From the NCBI RefSeq assembly GCF_009758125.1, contig NZ_WRXO01000003.1:496001-560000 (forward strand): 64,000 bases of DNA, read 5' to 3'. A model generated the notes under the pieces. It was not told where the DNA came from. It saw only the letters and a program-made list of their open reading frames with translations, and did not search any database. Position numbers and translations under genes: made by a program. Below are positions 43,693 through 53,438 of the stretch, one piece after another. Each line of letters starts with the position of its first letter. Position 1 is the stretch's first letter. This stretch comes from Chitinophaga oryziterrae (GTDB lineage: Bacteria; Bacteroidota; Bacteroidia; Chitinophagales; Chitinophagaceae).

Positions 43693-44898
43693 ATGGATAA
43701 GCTTAAACTGAAATTACAGGAATACTATCAGCACTGCCAGCAGCAGGAAACGCGCACTAAAACGGGCAGGAAAGCTGCCGGACGGGTAGCTGCGCCGGAG
43801 ATGGAGAATGATATTCTGCTACAGTTTGGCTTGCCTACCTCCAAACGGTTTGTGCAGATTTTACATGATTTTGTGAGTCACAGCCAGGTAAATGATCATC
43901 TGCTGGATTATGTAAGTAAGAAATTAAAGGAGGCAGCCCGTAAGTACCTGCTGGCCCCGGTGGTGTCTGATATAGATCAGCTGGGACAGGCAAGGGAACA
44001 AAAGCGGAGCCCGTACGACCTGTTACCGGAGTTAGGCTACCCGGTGAATGAGTATGCGATTTTCCTGGTAGGGGAGTTGTTATACCGCCGTAATATGCCC
44101 GCTGCAGATATACTGGATGAGATGAAAAAGGTACAGCATGCTGATAGCTGGAATGATGTGCTGTTACTGAGTAAGATCATCCATTATACGACACATGAGC
44201 TGTATGCTATTGTGAAACAGCAGGACCTGCGTTTTGTAGACGAGTTCGTGCAGTACACCCGCAGACAGGATACTTCCAAAGCGCCTAATAAAAAGGCCAC
44301 GCCTGCCACTGAAGGATATACGCCAAACTTCCGCTCTGTCACCAAAATAGAGGTAGAGGATATCGTATTTGATGAACAGGATACACCCAGCCTGGTCGGT
44401 AAACTGAAAACCGGTTCCCGCTTTAGTAATATAACCGTGATACTGGAGTTTACAGCCTTAACACAGGTGTTGATGAGTGCAGGTGAACTGGGAGCAGAAG
44501 TAAACAGTTTTATTAAAAAGAAACTGGCAGATACAGGAAGAGAAAGACCCACGGTAATAGATATACGTGCAGAGTTCGGACAACAACTGATCCTGGACAA
44601 CTGTTACCTGGAAATTTACAAACCACAGCACAGACACGGACAGAAATGGGTAGAGGATAAAGACAATTTGTTCTTTGTGGAAAAGATCCTTTCTAAAAAG
44701 GAATTTGAGAAGAGAAGCAAGGAGGTGGAAGTGAAGCAGAAGATACAGGAATGCCTGGAACTGATAGGTAGCTCTTACGGCTCTTACCAGCGGCTGCGCC
44801 GCCTGGGCATTACAGATGAAGAAGCCAAGCTGCGTGCAGGTTTACAGGATGAATTGCTATTTAAGTTATCTACGTATCTACATAAGCTGAAAGATTAA
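43693..44898 (+). CDS. Unrecognised 401-residue protein
   Basis: No signal peptide or membrane segment. The N-terminal half is basic and helical (GRKAAGRVAAPEMENDILLQFG, VSKKLKEAARKYLLAP). The middle has a beta-like segment (VTKIEVEDIVFDEQDTPSLVGKLKTG, NITVILEF). The C-terminal ~100 residues are charged and coiled-coil-like (KWVEDKDNLFFVEKILSKKEFEKRSKEVEVKQ). No family is recognised. It ends with a strong terminator and is divergent from msrBA. TAAGTTTG at 43521-43528 may be its distant promoter. Confidence 0.72.
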   Translation: MDKLKLKLQEYYQHCQQQETRTKTGRKAAGRVAAPEMENDILLQFGLPTSKRFVQILHDFVSHSQVNDHLLDYVSKKLKEAARKYLLAPVVSDIDQLGQAREQKRSPYDLLPELGYPVNEYAIFLVGELLYRRNMPAADILDEMKKVQHADSWNDVLLLSKIIHYTTHELYAIVKQQDLRFVDEFVQYTRRQDTSKAPNKKATPATEGYTPNFRSVTKIEVEDIVFDEQDTPSLVGKLKTGSRFSNITVILEFTALTQVLMSAGELGAEVNSFIKKKLADTGRERPTVIDIRAEFGQQLILDNCYLEIYKPQHRHGQKWVEDKDNLFFVEKILSKKEFEKRSKEVEVKQKIQECLELIGSSYGSYQRLRRLGITDEEAKLRAGLQDELLFKLSTYLHKLKD

Positions 44899-44915
44899 AA
44901 AAACAAATGAAAAGT

Positions 44916-44949
44916 AAAAAGGGTTCCGGTAATACCGGAGCCCTTTTTT
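44916..44949 (+). terminator. Terminator after the 401-residue protein
   Basis: Stem AAAAGGGTTCCGGT / ACCGGAGCCCTTTT with a two-base loop and T-run. Confidence 0.9.
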
Positions 44950-45225
44950 AGTTGGTTCTTGATTGTTTAGCAGTAGATGAGTGTACTTGTCCCCTTGAAA
45001 TATTTTTATTCAATCGGTAAGGAGTGATAAACCCTGACCCCCAAGCTCTCACAGCTTACGTACGAAGTGAGAGGCCTGGAAGTTAAGGACAACGTGCTTT
45101 GCTTTTATCAGTACAAACTTAGTTTTTAAAACGCTTTTTATTGTTAATTCGATGTTAAAGAATTCATTTTTATTAGGTTAGAAAATCCAGCCTGCGTATG
45201 GCTGGTCCCGTTATAATTATTATAA
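44950..45225. other. Intergenic region with a CTCTCAC inverted repeat
   Basis: No credible ORF. CTCTCAC (45046-45052) and GTGAGAG (45067-45073) form a perfect seven-base inverted repeat with a 14-base gap. The remaining sequence shows no tRNA-like or other RNA fold that I recognise. Confidence 0.35.
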
Positions 45226-45267
45226 CAGAAAAAGGCCATAGTTCGGAAGAACCATGGCCTTTTTCTG
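45226..45267. terminator. Terminator of the MG2/plug-domain gene
   Basis: Near-perfect 18-base stem CAGAAAAAGGCCATaGTTC / GAACcATGGCCTTTTTCTG around a GGAA loop. Both strands end in T-runs within the stem, and it probably stops transcription from the right. Confidence 0.88.
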
Positions 45268-45291
45268 TATACTATATTTGTCGGTATGTTA

Positions 45292-47739
45292 TTAGTAAAG
45301 CTGCTCTATATGTCCCAGCGTGCCATCTTCGCCCATTCCTTCAACTACCACACGGAAGCGTCTTGTGAAGTCATTGTTGAAGAAGGAGATTTTAGCAGTA
45401 TGTGTTAAAGTATCAGCCACCAGGTTTGGATTCCAGTAAAGAGTGAGCCTCTTATCCTGTAAGATGTGAATGTCTTTACGCACGGTATAATCAGGTGCAT
45501 AGAATTCTTTCACGATGTTGTATCCTCCTTTCCTGTATTTATCAAAGCCACGGGTATCGATATCAGCCCTGCTATCGCCACCACGTCTTAAGTAAACCGC
45601 AATTGCACCGCTGCTTCCTCCGAAACCACCTACGAATGTAGGACGGAGCACCTTGATGTAAGCCACATCACTGATGCTGATGTTATTCAGCATATTGATA
45701 TCTGTAGGCATTTCATTCAGGAACAGTACGGGAGCACCACCACGCCATGTAAGAGCAGGTTTGGTAACATCGGTTGTGTTGATAACAAGACCGGATACTT
45801 TTGACTGCAGGTACTGGAAGATAGTGAATGCACTTGGTTCATCCTTGGTAAGGTCAAAACCCTGACCATCACCCGCAGAGAACATACCTGTTGTGTAACG
45901 GTCTCCTGTGCTTTGTGCCCTTCTCAGGCGTTTTTCACGAACGTTCACCTCTTGCAGGAAGATTGGTTTCTGCTGGATAGATTTGTTTACTGCATTGCTT
46001 TCAGACACGGTAGCCAGGAAGGTGCGCAGTACGGTATTGTCGATTACGGCCGGCTCTCTGAAAGGATAAGGCATTGTAACCGGGGTGTTCTTATCAAAGA
46101 AATGCGGTTCGAACTTCACGTCCACGTCTTTCCATGTTTTGTTCGGATCGTTTGCACGGTAGAATACGTTGATAGTATCCACAAATTGCAGACGGTCTAC
46201 AGCAAACTCACCTTTATCATTGGTAGTTACAGAAGAGAAACCGGTAGAAGTATCGATTGGCTGTTTCAGTACGAAGTCTATTCTGCCGTTTGCCAGTGGT
46301 ACAGTGCCTTTATTGGTAGTAGCAATACCTTTCAGCAACAGACCCTGTTCGTAAGGGTATTTTATATCCGGTAAGTAGTTATGCAGGATCTTCTCCCAGC
46401 TAAACCTTCTCCAGCCGTTTGTCATCATGATCAGGTCCAGGTTACTAAGTGTAGCCGGGTCCATGTCTTTGAAATATTGTGAGGGATTCGCAATGTAACC
46501 TTTAATGTCGGAAGTCAGTAACAGATTGGATAGGATATTATTCTCGTCTTCATCTTTTACTACCTGGTCAGCGTCGGTGATAGAAACGGACAGGCTAGTC
46601 AGCAAAGTATCAGGTACTTTCAGCTCCAGTACATTCTTTTGTCTTGGTTGCGTGTTGATCGTAGTGTTCTGGATGGCAATAGGCAGCGCATCAGCTTTTC
46701 TTACGAATGCCAGCCTTTCAGCCAGCGGTAATCCTTCACTGTTGAAGATAGTGAACTGCAGGATACCGGAAGGAAGGTCTTTCGTTGGTACGAAACCGCT
46801 TATCTGTCCTTCAGCAGCATTCAGTTTAGCCTTGTATACCACGTGCTGCTGCATCTGTGCAACAATCATCATGTTATTATATACAGGGTTGTCTTTGGTA
46901 GCTGGTAAGGTCTGGTAGAATACGCGGGTACCTTTGTTGAAGATTTTCAGTCCTACGCCAGCGGTTTTCACTGTTGGCAGCAGTACTGTTTTTTGTCCCT
47001 TATTAGTTTGCACCAGTGCTTTGTAGGTTTCCCCCGCAACAGGTGTCAGTTCAAACATGCCCATCCCATCATGCGTTGTTTTAACCAGGGCAACTGTTTC
47101 ACCTTTCAGATTCTGCACGATACCATTCACTTCGGAAGGATAACCGTTCTGATCGATAGACTTGAAAGCCACACGGCCCGCAACTCCAGCTATCAGGTTA
47201 CCGCCTTCAGGGAAGAATTGTACAGAGAAATCGCTGGTGGTTTTTGGAGCACCCGGCTGCACACTGTTCTTGGAAGGGTCAAAAATCTCGATGTTCTTGT
47301 AATACAGGAACTCTGCATCAAAGTTGAGCATCCAGGCGGTGTAAGCACGTACCTGGTATTGCCCTGCTTTAATAAGTTCAGGAATTTCGAATGCGCCGGA
47401 AGCTGTACCGCCACCGATCGATAATAACTTTTTCATTGCTACGTTGCCGGATCTGTCAACCAACTCTACATACAGGTTTGTAGCAGAGAGGGATGGCTGG
47501 CCTTGTAACAAAACGTACGCTTTGAACCACAAGGTTTCTCCGGCAGCATAATAATCCTTGTCCAGTTGCAAGTAAACTTTTTCCTGGGGGAAGCGTTTGC
47601 TGTACTGCTCCAGGGTTTGAGTTATCTTATCCTGCCACTCGTCTGCGGGATAAAATGCAAGGGCAGCTGTTATACCCATCAGACAGACTGGGAGCAGCCA
47701 CTTTAAACCGTTTCTTTTTTTAGATAATCCAGATTGCAT
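45292..47739 (-). CDS. Large exported MG2/TonB-plug-domain protein
   Basis: About 815 residues from ATG 47739; a signal-anchor-like N terminus (LKWLLPVCLMGITAALAF). An MG2-type macroglobulin domain follows around residues 50-150 (KVYLQLDKDYYAAGETLWFKAYVLL, VELVDRSGNVAMKKLL). The end holds a plug-like segment (NMLNNISISDVAYIKVLRP, GGFGGSSGAIAVYLRRGGD), as in SusC-type proteins, but there is no barrel. Proteins of this design are common in Bacteroidetes; their task is unknown. It is a single-gene unit and is divergent from the BaiN-like flavoprotein. Confidence 0.78.
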   Translation of the reverse strand: MQSGLSKKRNGLKWLLPVCLMGITAALAFYPADEWQDKITQTLEQYSKRFPQEKVYLQLDKDYYAAGETLWFKAYVLLQGQPSLSATNLYVELVDRSGNVAMKKLLSIGGGTASGAFEIPELIKAGQYQVRAYTAWMLNFDAEFLYYKNIEIFDPSKNSVQPGAPKTTSDFSVQFFPEGGNLIAGVAGRVAFKSIDQNGYPSEVNGIVQNLKGETVALVKTTHDGMGMFELTPVAGETYKALVQTNKGQKTVLLPTVKTAGVGLKIFNKGTRVFYQTLPATKDNPVYNNMMIVAQMQQHVVYKAKLNAAEGQISGFVPTKDLPSGILQFTIFNSEGLPLAERLAFVRKADALPIAIQNTTINTQPRQKNVLELKVPDTLLTSLSVSITDADQVVKDEDENNILSNLLLTSDIKGYIANPSQYFKDMDPATLSNLDLIMMTNGWRRFSWEKILHNYLPDIKYPYEQGLLLKGIATTNKGTVPLANGRIDFVLKQPIDTSTGFSSVTTNDKGEFAVDRLQFVDTINVFYRANDPNKTWKDVDVKFEPHFFDKNTPVTMPYPFREPAVIDNTVLRTFLATVSESNAVNKSIQQKPIFLQEVNVREKRLRRAQSTGDRYTTGMFSAGDGQGFDLTKDEPSAFTIFQYLQSKVSGLVINTTDVTKPALTWRGGAPVLFLNEMPTDINMLNNISISDVAYIKVLRPTFVGGFGGSSGAIAVYLRRGGDSRADIDTRGFDKYRKGGYNIVKEFYAPDYTVRKDIHILQDKRLTLYWNPNLVADTLTHTAKISFFNNDFTRRFRVVVEGMGEDGTLGHIEQLY

Positions 47740-47919
47740 GTGGAACAATTATTTGCGACAATATAGTATCAAAAAATATAATATGCAAAATAGTATGAAA
47801 AAATAATATATGCAAATAATGTTATTAATTATTAACAAATTAGGGTGTGAAATCTTTGAATTATTATTGCAAAATAAGTGCGAGTTACGCATAGGCGTGA
47901 AGGCACGGTTGAAACTAAC

Positions 47920-49155
47920 ATGATGATAAACAAGAGATTAGTTGTAATTGGCGGTGGAGCGGCCGGTTTTTTTTGCGCAATTAATGCCGCAAAGTTATTT
48001 CCCGCATTGGAAATCAAATTAATAGAGAAAAGCAACAAATTACTCTCAAAAGTAAAAATATCAGGTGGAGGTCGTTGTAATGTCACCCATAATGCCCCCG
48101 ACCTCATATATATGTCTAAACATTATCCGAGGGGACAGCATTTTGTTAAAAAGGCATTTAGCCGCTTTTTTGTGCCCGATACCATAGAGTGGTTCCGGGA
48201 AAGAGGGGTAACCCTGAAAGCGGAACCAGATGGCCGCATGTTCCCCGATACGGACAGTTCCCAGACGATCATCGACTGCCTGCTGAAAGAAGCAGATAAA
48301 TACCGCGTAAAGATAGAGATGAGCACCGCTGTTACCGCTTTAACACAGGCGGGCAACGGCTGGAAGGTGAGCTTACAGGATGGCAGCGTATTAGAGGCCG
48401 ACTTTGTATGTGTGGCTGCCGGTGGGTATGCCCAGGCGGATAAGTTCTCCTGGTTACAGGCTACGGGCCACAAGATCGTAGCGCCGCTGCCTTCCCTGTT
48501 CACATTCAATATGCCGGGCAACCCTATTACAGAACTGATGGGGGTGAGTGTGCCGGAAGCACATATAAAGATCGCCGGTACCAAACTACAGGAGAAAGGA
48601 CCGCTGTTGATCACTCACTGGGGGATGAGCGGTCCGGGCGTATTACGCCTGTCTGCCTGGGGGGCGCGTGACCTGGCACAGATGCAGTACAACTTTACGG
48701 CGATCGTGAACTGGCTGCCGGCATTTAATGAGAACAGCCTGCTGGAAGAAATGAAGGAGTTGCGCTTTTCCATGGGCGGACAAAAAATGCATACCAAAAA
48801 TCCGTTTGGATTACCACAGCGGTTATGGCACTTTTTGTTGTTACAGGCCGGTTTACCGGAGGAAGTTCGCTGGGCAGATGCACCGGCGAAGGATGTGAAC
48901 AAACTGGTGAAACAGCTGGTAGTAATGGAATGTACAGTAAAAGGGAAAACAACGTATAAAGAAGAGTTTGTGACCTGCGGGGGCATACAGTTATCGGAGA
49001 TAGATCCTGCCACCATGGAAAGTAAACTGGCTCCCAATCTTTATTTTGCGGGGGAGGTGATGGACGTGGATGGTATTACCGGTGGTTTTAATTTTCAACA
49101 TGCGTGGACCAGCGGATGGATTGCGGCTAATAGTATCAGCTCTAAACAGGGGTAA
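47920..49155 (+). CDS. BaiN/HI0933-type FAD-dependent flavoprotein
   Basis: 411 residues from ATG 47920. N-terminal FAD motif VVIGGGAAGFFCAINAAKL, then KISGGGRCNVTH (family signature) and a C-terminal MDVDGITGGFNFQHAWTSGWIAA. This is the HI0933/BaiN family (aminoacetone-oxidase-like name in some databases). Some members act on steroid or other double bonds; the substrate here is unknown. A bidirectional terminator follows. Confidence 0.88.
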   Translation: MMINKRLVVIGGGAAGFFCAINAAKLFPALEIKLIEKSNKLLSKVKISGGGRCNVTHNAPDLIYMSKHYPRGQHFVKKAFSRFFVPDTIEWFRERGVTLKAEPDGRMFPDTDSSQTIIDCLLKEADKYRVKIEMSTAVTALTQAGNGWKVSLQDGSVLEADFVCVAAGGYAQADKFSWLQATGHKIVAPLPSLFTFNMPGNPITELMGVSVPEAHIKIAGTKLQEKGPLLITHWGMSGPGVLRLSAWGARDLAQMQYNFTAIVNWLPAFNENSLLEEMKELRFSMGGQKMHTKNPFGLPQRLWHFLLLQAGLPEEVRWADAPAKDVNKLVKQLVVMECTVKGKTTYKEEFVTCGGIQLSEIDPATMESKLAPNLYFAGEVMDVDGITGGFNFQHAWTSGWIAANSISSKQG

Positions 49156-49159
49156 AAGG

Positions 49160-49205
49160 ATAAAGGGCATTTTGCTATGGTTGTATATAACAGAACGCCC
49201 TTTAT
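49160..49205. terminator. Bidirectional terminator
   Basis: ATAAAGGGC / GCCCTTTAT stem with a long loop between the convergent flavoprotein and kinase genes. Confidence 0.7.
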
Positions 49206-49222
49206 CTTTATTTTCTTATAAT

Positions 49223-49846
49223 TTATAGATAGTGAATGCCCGGTTCATATTCCTTCTCCAGCGCATTTAATAAAGAATCAAAGTCGGCGGGGTTCTTCAG
49301 GAAATCTGTTTTGGTAGTATCTATCATTAACGTACGTATGGGATGTTGCCTGATATATTGCATATACATATCATGAACACTCACAAGGTACTCATCAGCG
49401 ATCTGCTGTTCGTAAGAACGGTTGCGGGTTTTGATGTTCTGTTGCAGCTTTGTGACAGGCGCGTTGAGGAAGATCAGTAAATCCGGTTGAGGTAACTGAG
49501 GATTGATGATCTCGAATAATTTCTGGTATAAATTATATTCTTCTTCTTTCAGATTTATTTTAGCGAATAAAAGGCTTTTGATGAAAAGGTAATCTGAAAT
49601 TACGAGATTGCTGAACAGGTCCTGTGCCTGCAGCATATCTTTCAGTTGTTTGTAACGTTCGGCCATGAAGAACAGTTCCAGCGGAAAAGCATATTGTTGC
49701 GGCTTTTCATAAAACAGGGGCAGGAACGGGTTCTCTGCAAATTCTTCCAGTATGATCCTTGCATTATAATGTTCTGCCAGTTTATTGGCCAGTGTGGTTT
49801 TACCCGCACCTATATTCCCTTCAATTGTGATGTATTTATAGTTCAT
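49223..49846 (-). CDS. Deoxynucleoside kinase
   Basis: The 207-residue protein has the Walker A motif EGNIGAGKTTLANKLAEHY at residue ~9, the ISDYLFIKSLLFA segment after it, and the lid arginine region RNRSYEQQIADEYL. These fit the dNK/dGK family, which phosphorylates deoxynucleosides for DNA precursor salvage. It starts three bases after the folK stop, so the two are an operon. Pairing of folK with dNK is common in Bacteroidetes. Confidence 0.9.
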   Translation of the reverse strand: MNYKYITIEGNIGAGKTTLANKLAEHYNARIILEEFAENPFLPLFYEKPQQYAFPLELFFMAERYKQLKDMLQAQDLFSNLVISDYLFIKSLLFAKINLKEEEYNLYQKLFEIINPQLPQPDLLIFLNAPVTKLQQNIKTRNRSYEQQIADEYLVSVHDMYMQYIRQHPIRTLMIDTTKTDFLKNPADFDSLLNALEKEYEPGIHYL

Positions 49847-49849
49847 TCT

Positions 49850-50347
49850 TTAGTGTACTTCTTCCGGAATATATTTTATGGCAGGTAACGGGTCTGTACA
49901 CTGCTGTAACAAGGTGCTGATGTCTTTATGTAATACGGGATGCTGCCAGTCGGGTATAATCTCCTGTAAGGGTACTAATACGAATTGCCGGAATTGTAAT
50001 TGCGGATGTGGGATTTTGAGTTCCGGCAGGTTGATGATCTCATCATTATAAAAGATGACATCGATATCAATCACTCTTGCGCCCCATTTCTGCTGACGGA
50101 TGCGTCCTATTTTGCGTTCTATCTCCAGTACGGTATGCAGCAGTGTTAATGCGTCCATTTCCGTCGAAACTACTACACCCTGGTTCAGGTAATCCGGTTG
50201 TTCCACAACTCCCCATGCAGCGGTTTCGTATAAAGCAGAGATTTTTTCTACTTTCCCCACCAGCATGCCTATTTGTTCTACCGCCTGTTTCAGATGACCG
50301 GTACGGTCTCCCAGGTTACCACCTATAAGTAATATTGCTTTATTCAT
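49850..50347 (-). CDS. folK: 2-amino-4-hydroxy-6-hydroxymethyldihydropteridine pyrophosphokinase
   Basis: 165 residues. It begins MNKAILLIGGNLGDRTGHL, and the ATP/pterin motif is RKIGRIRQQKWGARVIDIDVIFYND. IPHPQLQFRQFVLVPLQEI is also standard. It transfers pyrophosphate from ATP to hydroxymethyldihydropterin in folate synthesis. Followed by a deoxynucleoside kinase in the same operon. Confidence 0.93.
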   Translation of the reverse strand: MNKAILLIGGNLGDRTGHLKQAVEQIGMLVGKVEKISALYETAAWGVVEQPDYLNQGVVVSTEMDALTLLHTVLEIERKIGRIRQQKWGARVIDIDVIFYNDEIINLPELKIPHPQLQFRQFVLVPLQEIIPDWQHPVLHKDISTLLQQCTDPLPAIKYIPEEVH

Positions 50348-50448
50348 GTATCTTCAACGGCCCAAAAGTAGACATATTCTTTATTTTTGGGAAAAGTGAG
50401 TTTTCAATTAACCACTATCTGGTTGACTATTAAATCCATATGTAACAA

Positions 50449-52206
50449 ATGCGTAGCTTTTTTAAAACATTCTTCGCCATATTACTGGCTTTTGTTGTAC
50501 TGATATTTATAGGCATTATTATTTTGTCTGTCATGATAGGCAAAGCACTTGCCCCTGAGCAACTGACCGTGGACCCCAATTCTGTACTGGTAATAGAAAC
50601 CAGTCAGCCCTATAATGAAATGAAAAGCGTAGACCCGGTAAAGGCCATATTACACAAAGGACCAGCATCCACTCCCGGTCTTTTCGACGTGGTGCGTTTA
50701 CTGGAAAATGCCGCTACGGACGATAATATCAAAGGAATTTACCTGAAAGCAGATAATAACGTGAACGGGTTCGCTACCAATGAAGAGATCCGTAATGCGC
50801 TCCTGAAATTCAAGCATTCCGGTAAATTCATTTATTCCTATGGTGAAGCGATGAGCCAGCAGGGCTATTACATGGCATCCCTGGGAGATAAGGTATATGT
50901 GCATCCTAAAGGCGGCATCGACTTTGGCGGTTTTTACAGTCAGCTGATGTTCCTGAAAGGTACCCTGGAGAAACTGGAGATACAACCGCAGATATTTTAT
51001 GATGGACGTTTCAAAAGCGCTACAGAGCCTTTGCGTGAAACGCAGATGACGGTCGCTAACCGCATCCAGACCACCGCTTACCTGGGAGAGCTGTACAGCA
51101 ACTTCCTGCAACGTATTGGTGAGTCCCGTAAGATCGATACCGCTACTTTACATGGTTATGCTAATCAGGGCCTCATCCAGAGCGCGGACGATGCCGCTAA
51201 ATACAAACTGGTAGATGGCCTGCGTTATGACGACCAGGTAATGGACGAGATTAAGAGGAAACTGGGTCTGAGCGGTAACGACAAAGTGAACTTTGTTTCC
51301 CTGAAAGATTATGACAATGCCAGACCGATCGTTTATAAGGACGGCGATAGCAAAATAGCACTGATTTATGCGGAGGGAGATATTAAAGGAGGAGATGATG
51401 ATAATGAGACGACTATCAGCAGTGGTAATTTTATAAAACTGATCCGTAAAGCCCGTCAGGATAATTCTATTAAGGCGATCGTGTTCCGGGTGAATTCTCC
51501 CGGTGGCAGTGCCCTGGCATCAGAAACGATCTGGCGTGAACTGGAGCTGGCAAAGAAATCCAAACCTGTGGTAGTATCTATGGGCGATTATGCAGCTTCC
51601 GGGGGGTATTATATCTCCTGTATGGCGGATTCTATTTTTGCACAGCCGAATACTTTAACCGGTTCTATTGGTGTATTCGGGATGGTGTTTAACATGGAGA
51701 ACTTCTTTAAGAATAAACTGGGGGTAACATTTGATGGGGTAAAGACGGCTCAGTATGCTGATCTTGGTACCGGTTCCCGTCCAATGAATGAAGTGGAAAA
51801 ACGCTTTATGCAGAGTTCTGTGGATAGCATCTACAGTACTTTTAAAAGTCGTGTGGTGGTTGGCCGTAAACTGAGTGGCGCAGTAGTAGACAGTATTGCC
51901 CAGGGTCGTGTATGGAGTGGTGTACAGGCGAAACAACTGGGACTGGTAGACCGTATCGGTGGTATTGAAGACGCTATTGCCTGTGCGGCAAAGCTGGCCA
52001 AAGTATCTTCTTACCGTTTGCGTGAATATCCTGAATCCAGGAGTGCAATGGAGAAGCTGATGAAGAGCCTGGGTGGTGAAGCCGACGCAAGCGCGCTTAA
52101 GAGTGAACTGGGCGTGAATTATAACCTGTACCTGCAGGTGAAACGTATACAGAACATGAACGGGGAAATACAGGCAAGAATGCCGTACGACCTGGATGTG
52201 AAGTAA
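50449..52206 (+). CDS. sppA: Signal peptide peptidase SppA, long (67K) form
   Basis: 585 residues with an N-terminal membrane anchor (residues ~8-30). The long form has two similar halves. The catalytic Lys is K189 (YDGRFKSATEP) and the nucleophile is Ser384 (GDYAASGGYYIS). VNSPGGSALASE precedes the latter. It degrades leftover signal peptides at the inner membrane. Length and motifs are normal. A terminator separates it from the ABC permease. Confidence 0.93.
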   Translation: MRSFFKTFFAILLAFVVLIFIGIIILSVMIGKALAPEQLTVDPNSVLVIETSQPYNEMKSVDPVKAILHKGPASTPGLFDVVRLLENAATDDNIKGIYLKADNNVNGFATNEEIRNALLKFKHSGKFIYSYGEAMSQQGYYMASLGDKVYVHPKGGIDFGGFYSQLMFLKGTLEKLEIQPQIFYDGRFKSATEPLRETQMTVANRIQTTAYLGELYSNFLQRIGESRKIDTATLHGYANQGLIQSADDAAKYKLVDGLRYDDQVMDEIKRKLGLSGNDKVNFVSLKDYDNARPIVYKDGDSKIALIYAEGDIKGGDDDNETTISSGNFIKLIRKARQDNSIKAIVFRVNSPGGSALASETIWRELELAKKSKPVVVSMGDYAASGGYYISCMADSIFAQPNTLTGSIGVFGMVFNMENFFKNKLGVTFDGVKTAQYADLGTGSRPMNEVEKRFMQSSVDSIYSTFKSRVVVGRKLSGAVVDSIAQGRVWSGVQAKQLGLVDRIGGIEDAIACAAKLAKVSSYRLREYPESRSAMEKLMKSLGGEADASALKSELGVNYNLYLQVKRIQNMNGEIQARMPYDLDVK

Positions 52207-52230
52207 GCATATATGACTTAAAATCTACTT

Positions 52231-52257
52231 AAACCTGCCGGTGACGGCAGGTTTTTT
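52231..52257 (+). terminator. Terminator after sppA
   Basis: Stem AAACCTGCCG / CGGCAGGTTT with a GTGA loop and a T-run. Confidence 0.92.
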
Positions 52258-52318
52258 TATGGAATGAGCAAAACAATAGCTAGTTTTACGCGATTTTTTA
52301 AGCAACAGATCTAGTAGT

Positions 52319-53413
52319 ATGGCGGTGAAATATAACCAATGGAAGGCCTTGCTGGCCATGGCCAAAGCGAGTTTGAAAGCGATATTAAGAAGTCCTTCGG
52401 CAGTTATTTTCAGCCTGGGTTTTCCGCTGGTATTTATCCTGGTATTCGGCTTTATCGGTGATAACGGGGTATCTGTTAAAATAGGGGTGGATAAGGCCAC
52501 GGATACGACCAGTTACGTATTCCAGGCGCTTCGTAAAGAGAAAACCCTGAAACTGATCATGGATAAGTCAGCTGCAGAGATGCAGGACGACCTGAAAAAA
52601 GGGCATCTCACTGCTATTATTAATATTACAAAAGATGGTGCGGCTCCTGCCTGTGATGTAAAAGTAAGTACCTCAACAGCTTCTGCTGATAAGATCCAGT
52701 TATTCAATTCCATTCTCAGAGGGGTGATTTACCAGGCAGATGACAAGTTCTACCCGCGTAAGTCTGTGGCCAGGATAGAACCTATGATCGTTTTACCCGG
52801 CCGCCGGTATAAAACCATTGACTTTATCCTGCCAGGTCTGCTGAGTTTTTCTTTGCTGAGCGCTGCTGTGTTCAGCACTGCTTTCCTGTTCTTTAACCTG
52901 CGCCAGACGCTGGTATTAAAACGTTTCTTCGCTACGCCTATCAGGCGTATTTATATAGTGCTGGGTGAAGCACTGGCACGCCTGGTATTCCAGGTGGCAG
53001 GTGCGGTGATCATCCTGGCTATCGGCTACTTTGCTTTTGGCTTTACACTGGTACATGGCTGGAGTACTTTCTTTGAAATGCTGTTACTTACGGCCTTCGG
53101 GGTAGTGGTATTCATGGGCTTCGGCTTCGTGGTGAGCGGTATTGCTACCAGTGAGAGTACTATTCCGCCTATTGCCAACGTTATCACTTTACCGCAGTTC
53201 CTGCTGGCAGGTACTTTTGTGCCGGTAGATGCTTTCCCTTCCTGGTTACAGCCTGTGTGCAGGATTATGCCACTGACTTACCTGAATGATGCTTTCCGTA
53301 AAATTGCCTTTGAAGGGCTGCATTTATGGAACATTGGACTGGAGTTAGGTGTTATTACTTTATGGGGAATAATAGTCTACGCAGTAGCTGTAAGGGTTTT
53401 CCGCTGGGAATAA
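52319..53413 (+). CDS. ABC-2-type transporter permease, without adjacent ATPase
   Basis: 364 residues. The first membrane segment (residues ~25-50; AVIFSLGFPLVFILVFGFIG) is followed by an extracytoplasmic domain (~55-170) and then five hydrophobic segments to the end. This is the layout of ABC-2/drug-export permeases. No ABC ATPase gene is next to it, so it must use one encoded elsewhere. The substrate is unknown. Two SRPBCC genes follow closely. Confidence 0.85.
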   Translation: MAVKYNQWKALLAMAKASLKAILRSPSAVIFSLGFPLVFILVFGFIGDNGVSVKIGVDKATDTTSYVFQALRKEKTLKLIMDKSAAEMQDDLKKGHLTAIINITKDGAAPACDVKVSTSTASADKIQLFNSILRGVIYQADDKFYPRKSVARIEPMIVLPGRRYKTIDFILPGLLSFSLLSAAVFSTAFLFFNLRQTLVLKRFFATPIRRIYIVLGEALARLVFQVAGAVIILAIGYFAFGFTLVHGWSTFFEMLLLTAFGVVVFMGFGFVVSGIATSESTIPPIANVITLPQFLLAGTFVPVDAFPSWLQPVCRIMPLTYLNDAFRKIAFEGLHLWNIGLELGVITLWGIIVYAVAVRVFRWE

Positions 53414-53438
53414 GCAGATTTTTTCCTAACTTTTAGGT

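Noticed and set aside
44950..45225. Possible tRNA or structured RNA gene
   Set aside because: The CTCTCAC/GTGAGAG arms do not fit a cloverleaf and no other paired arms are found.
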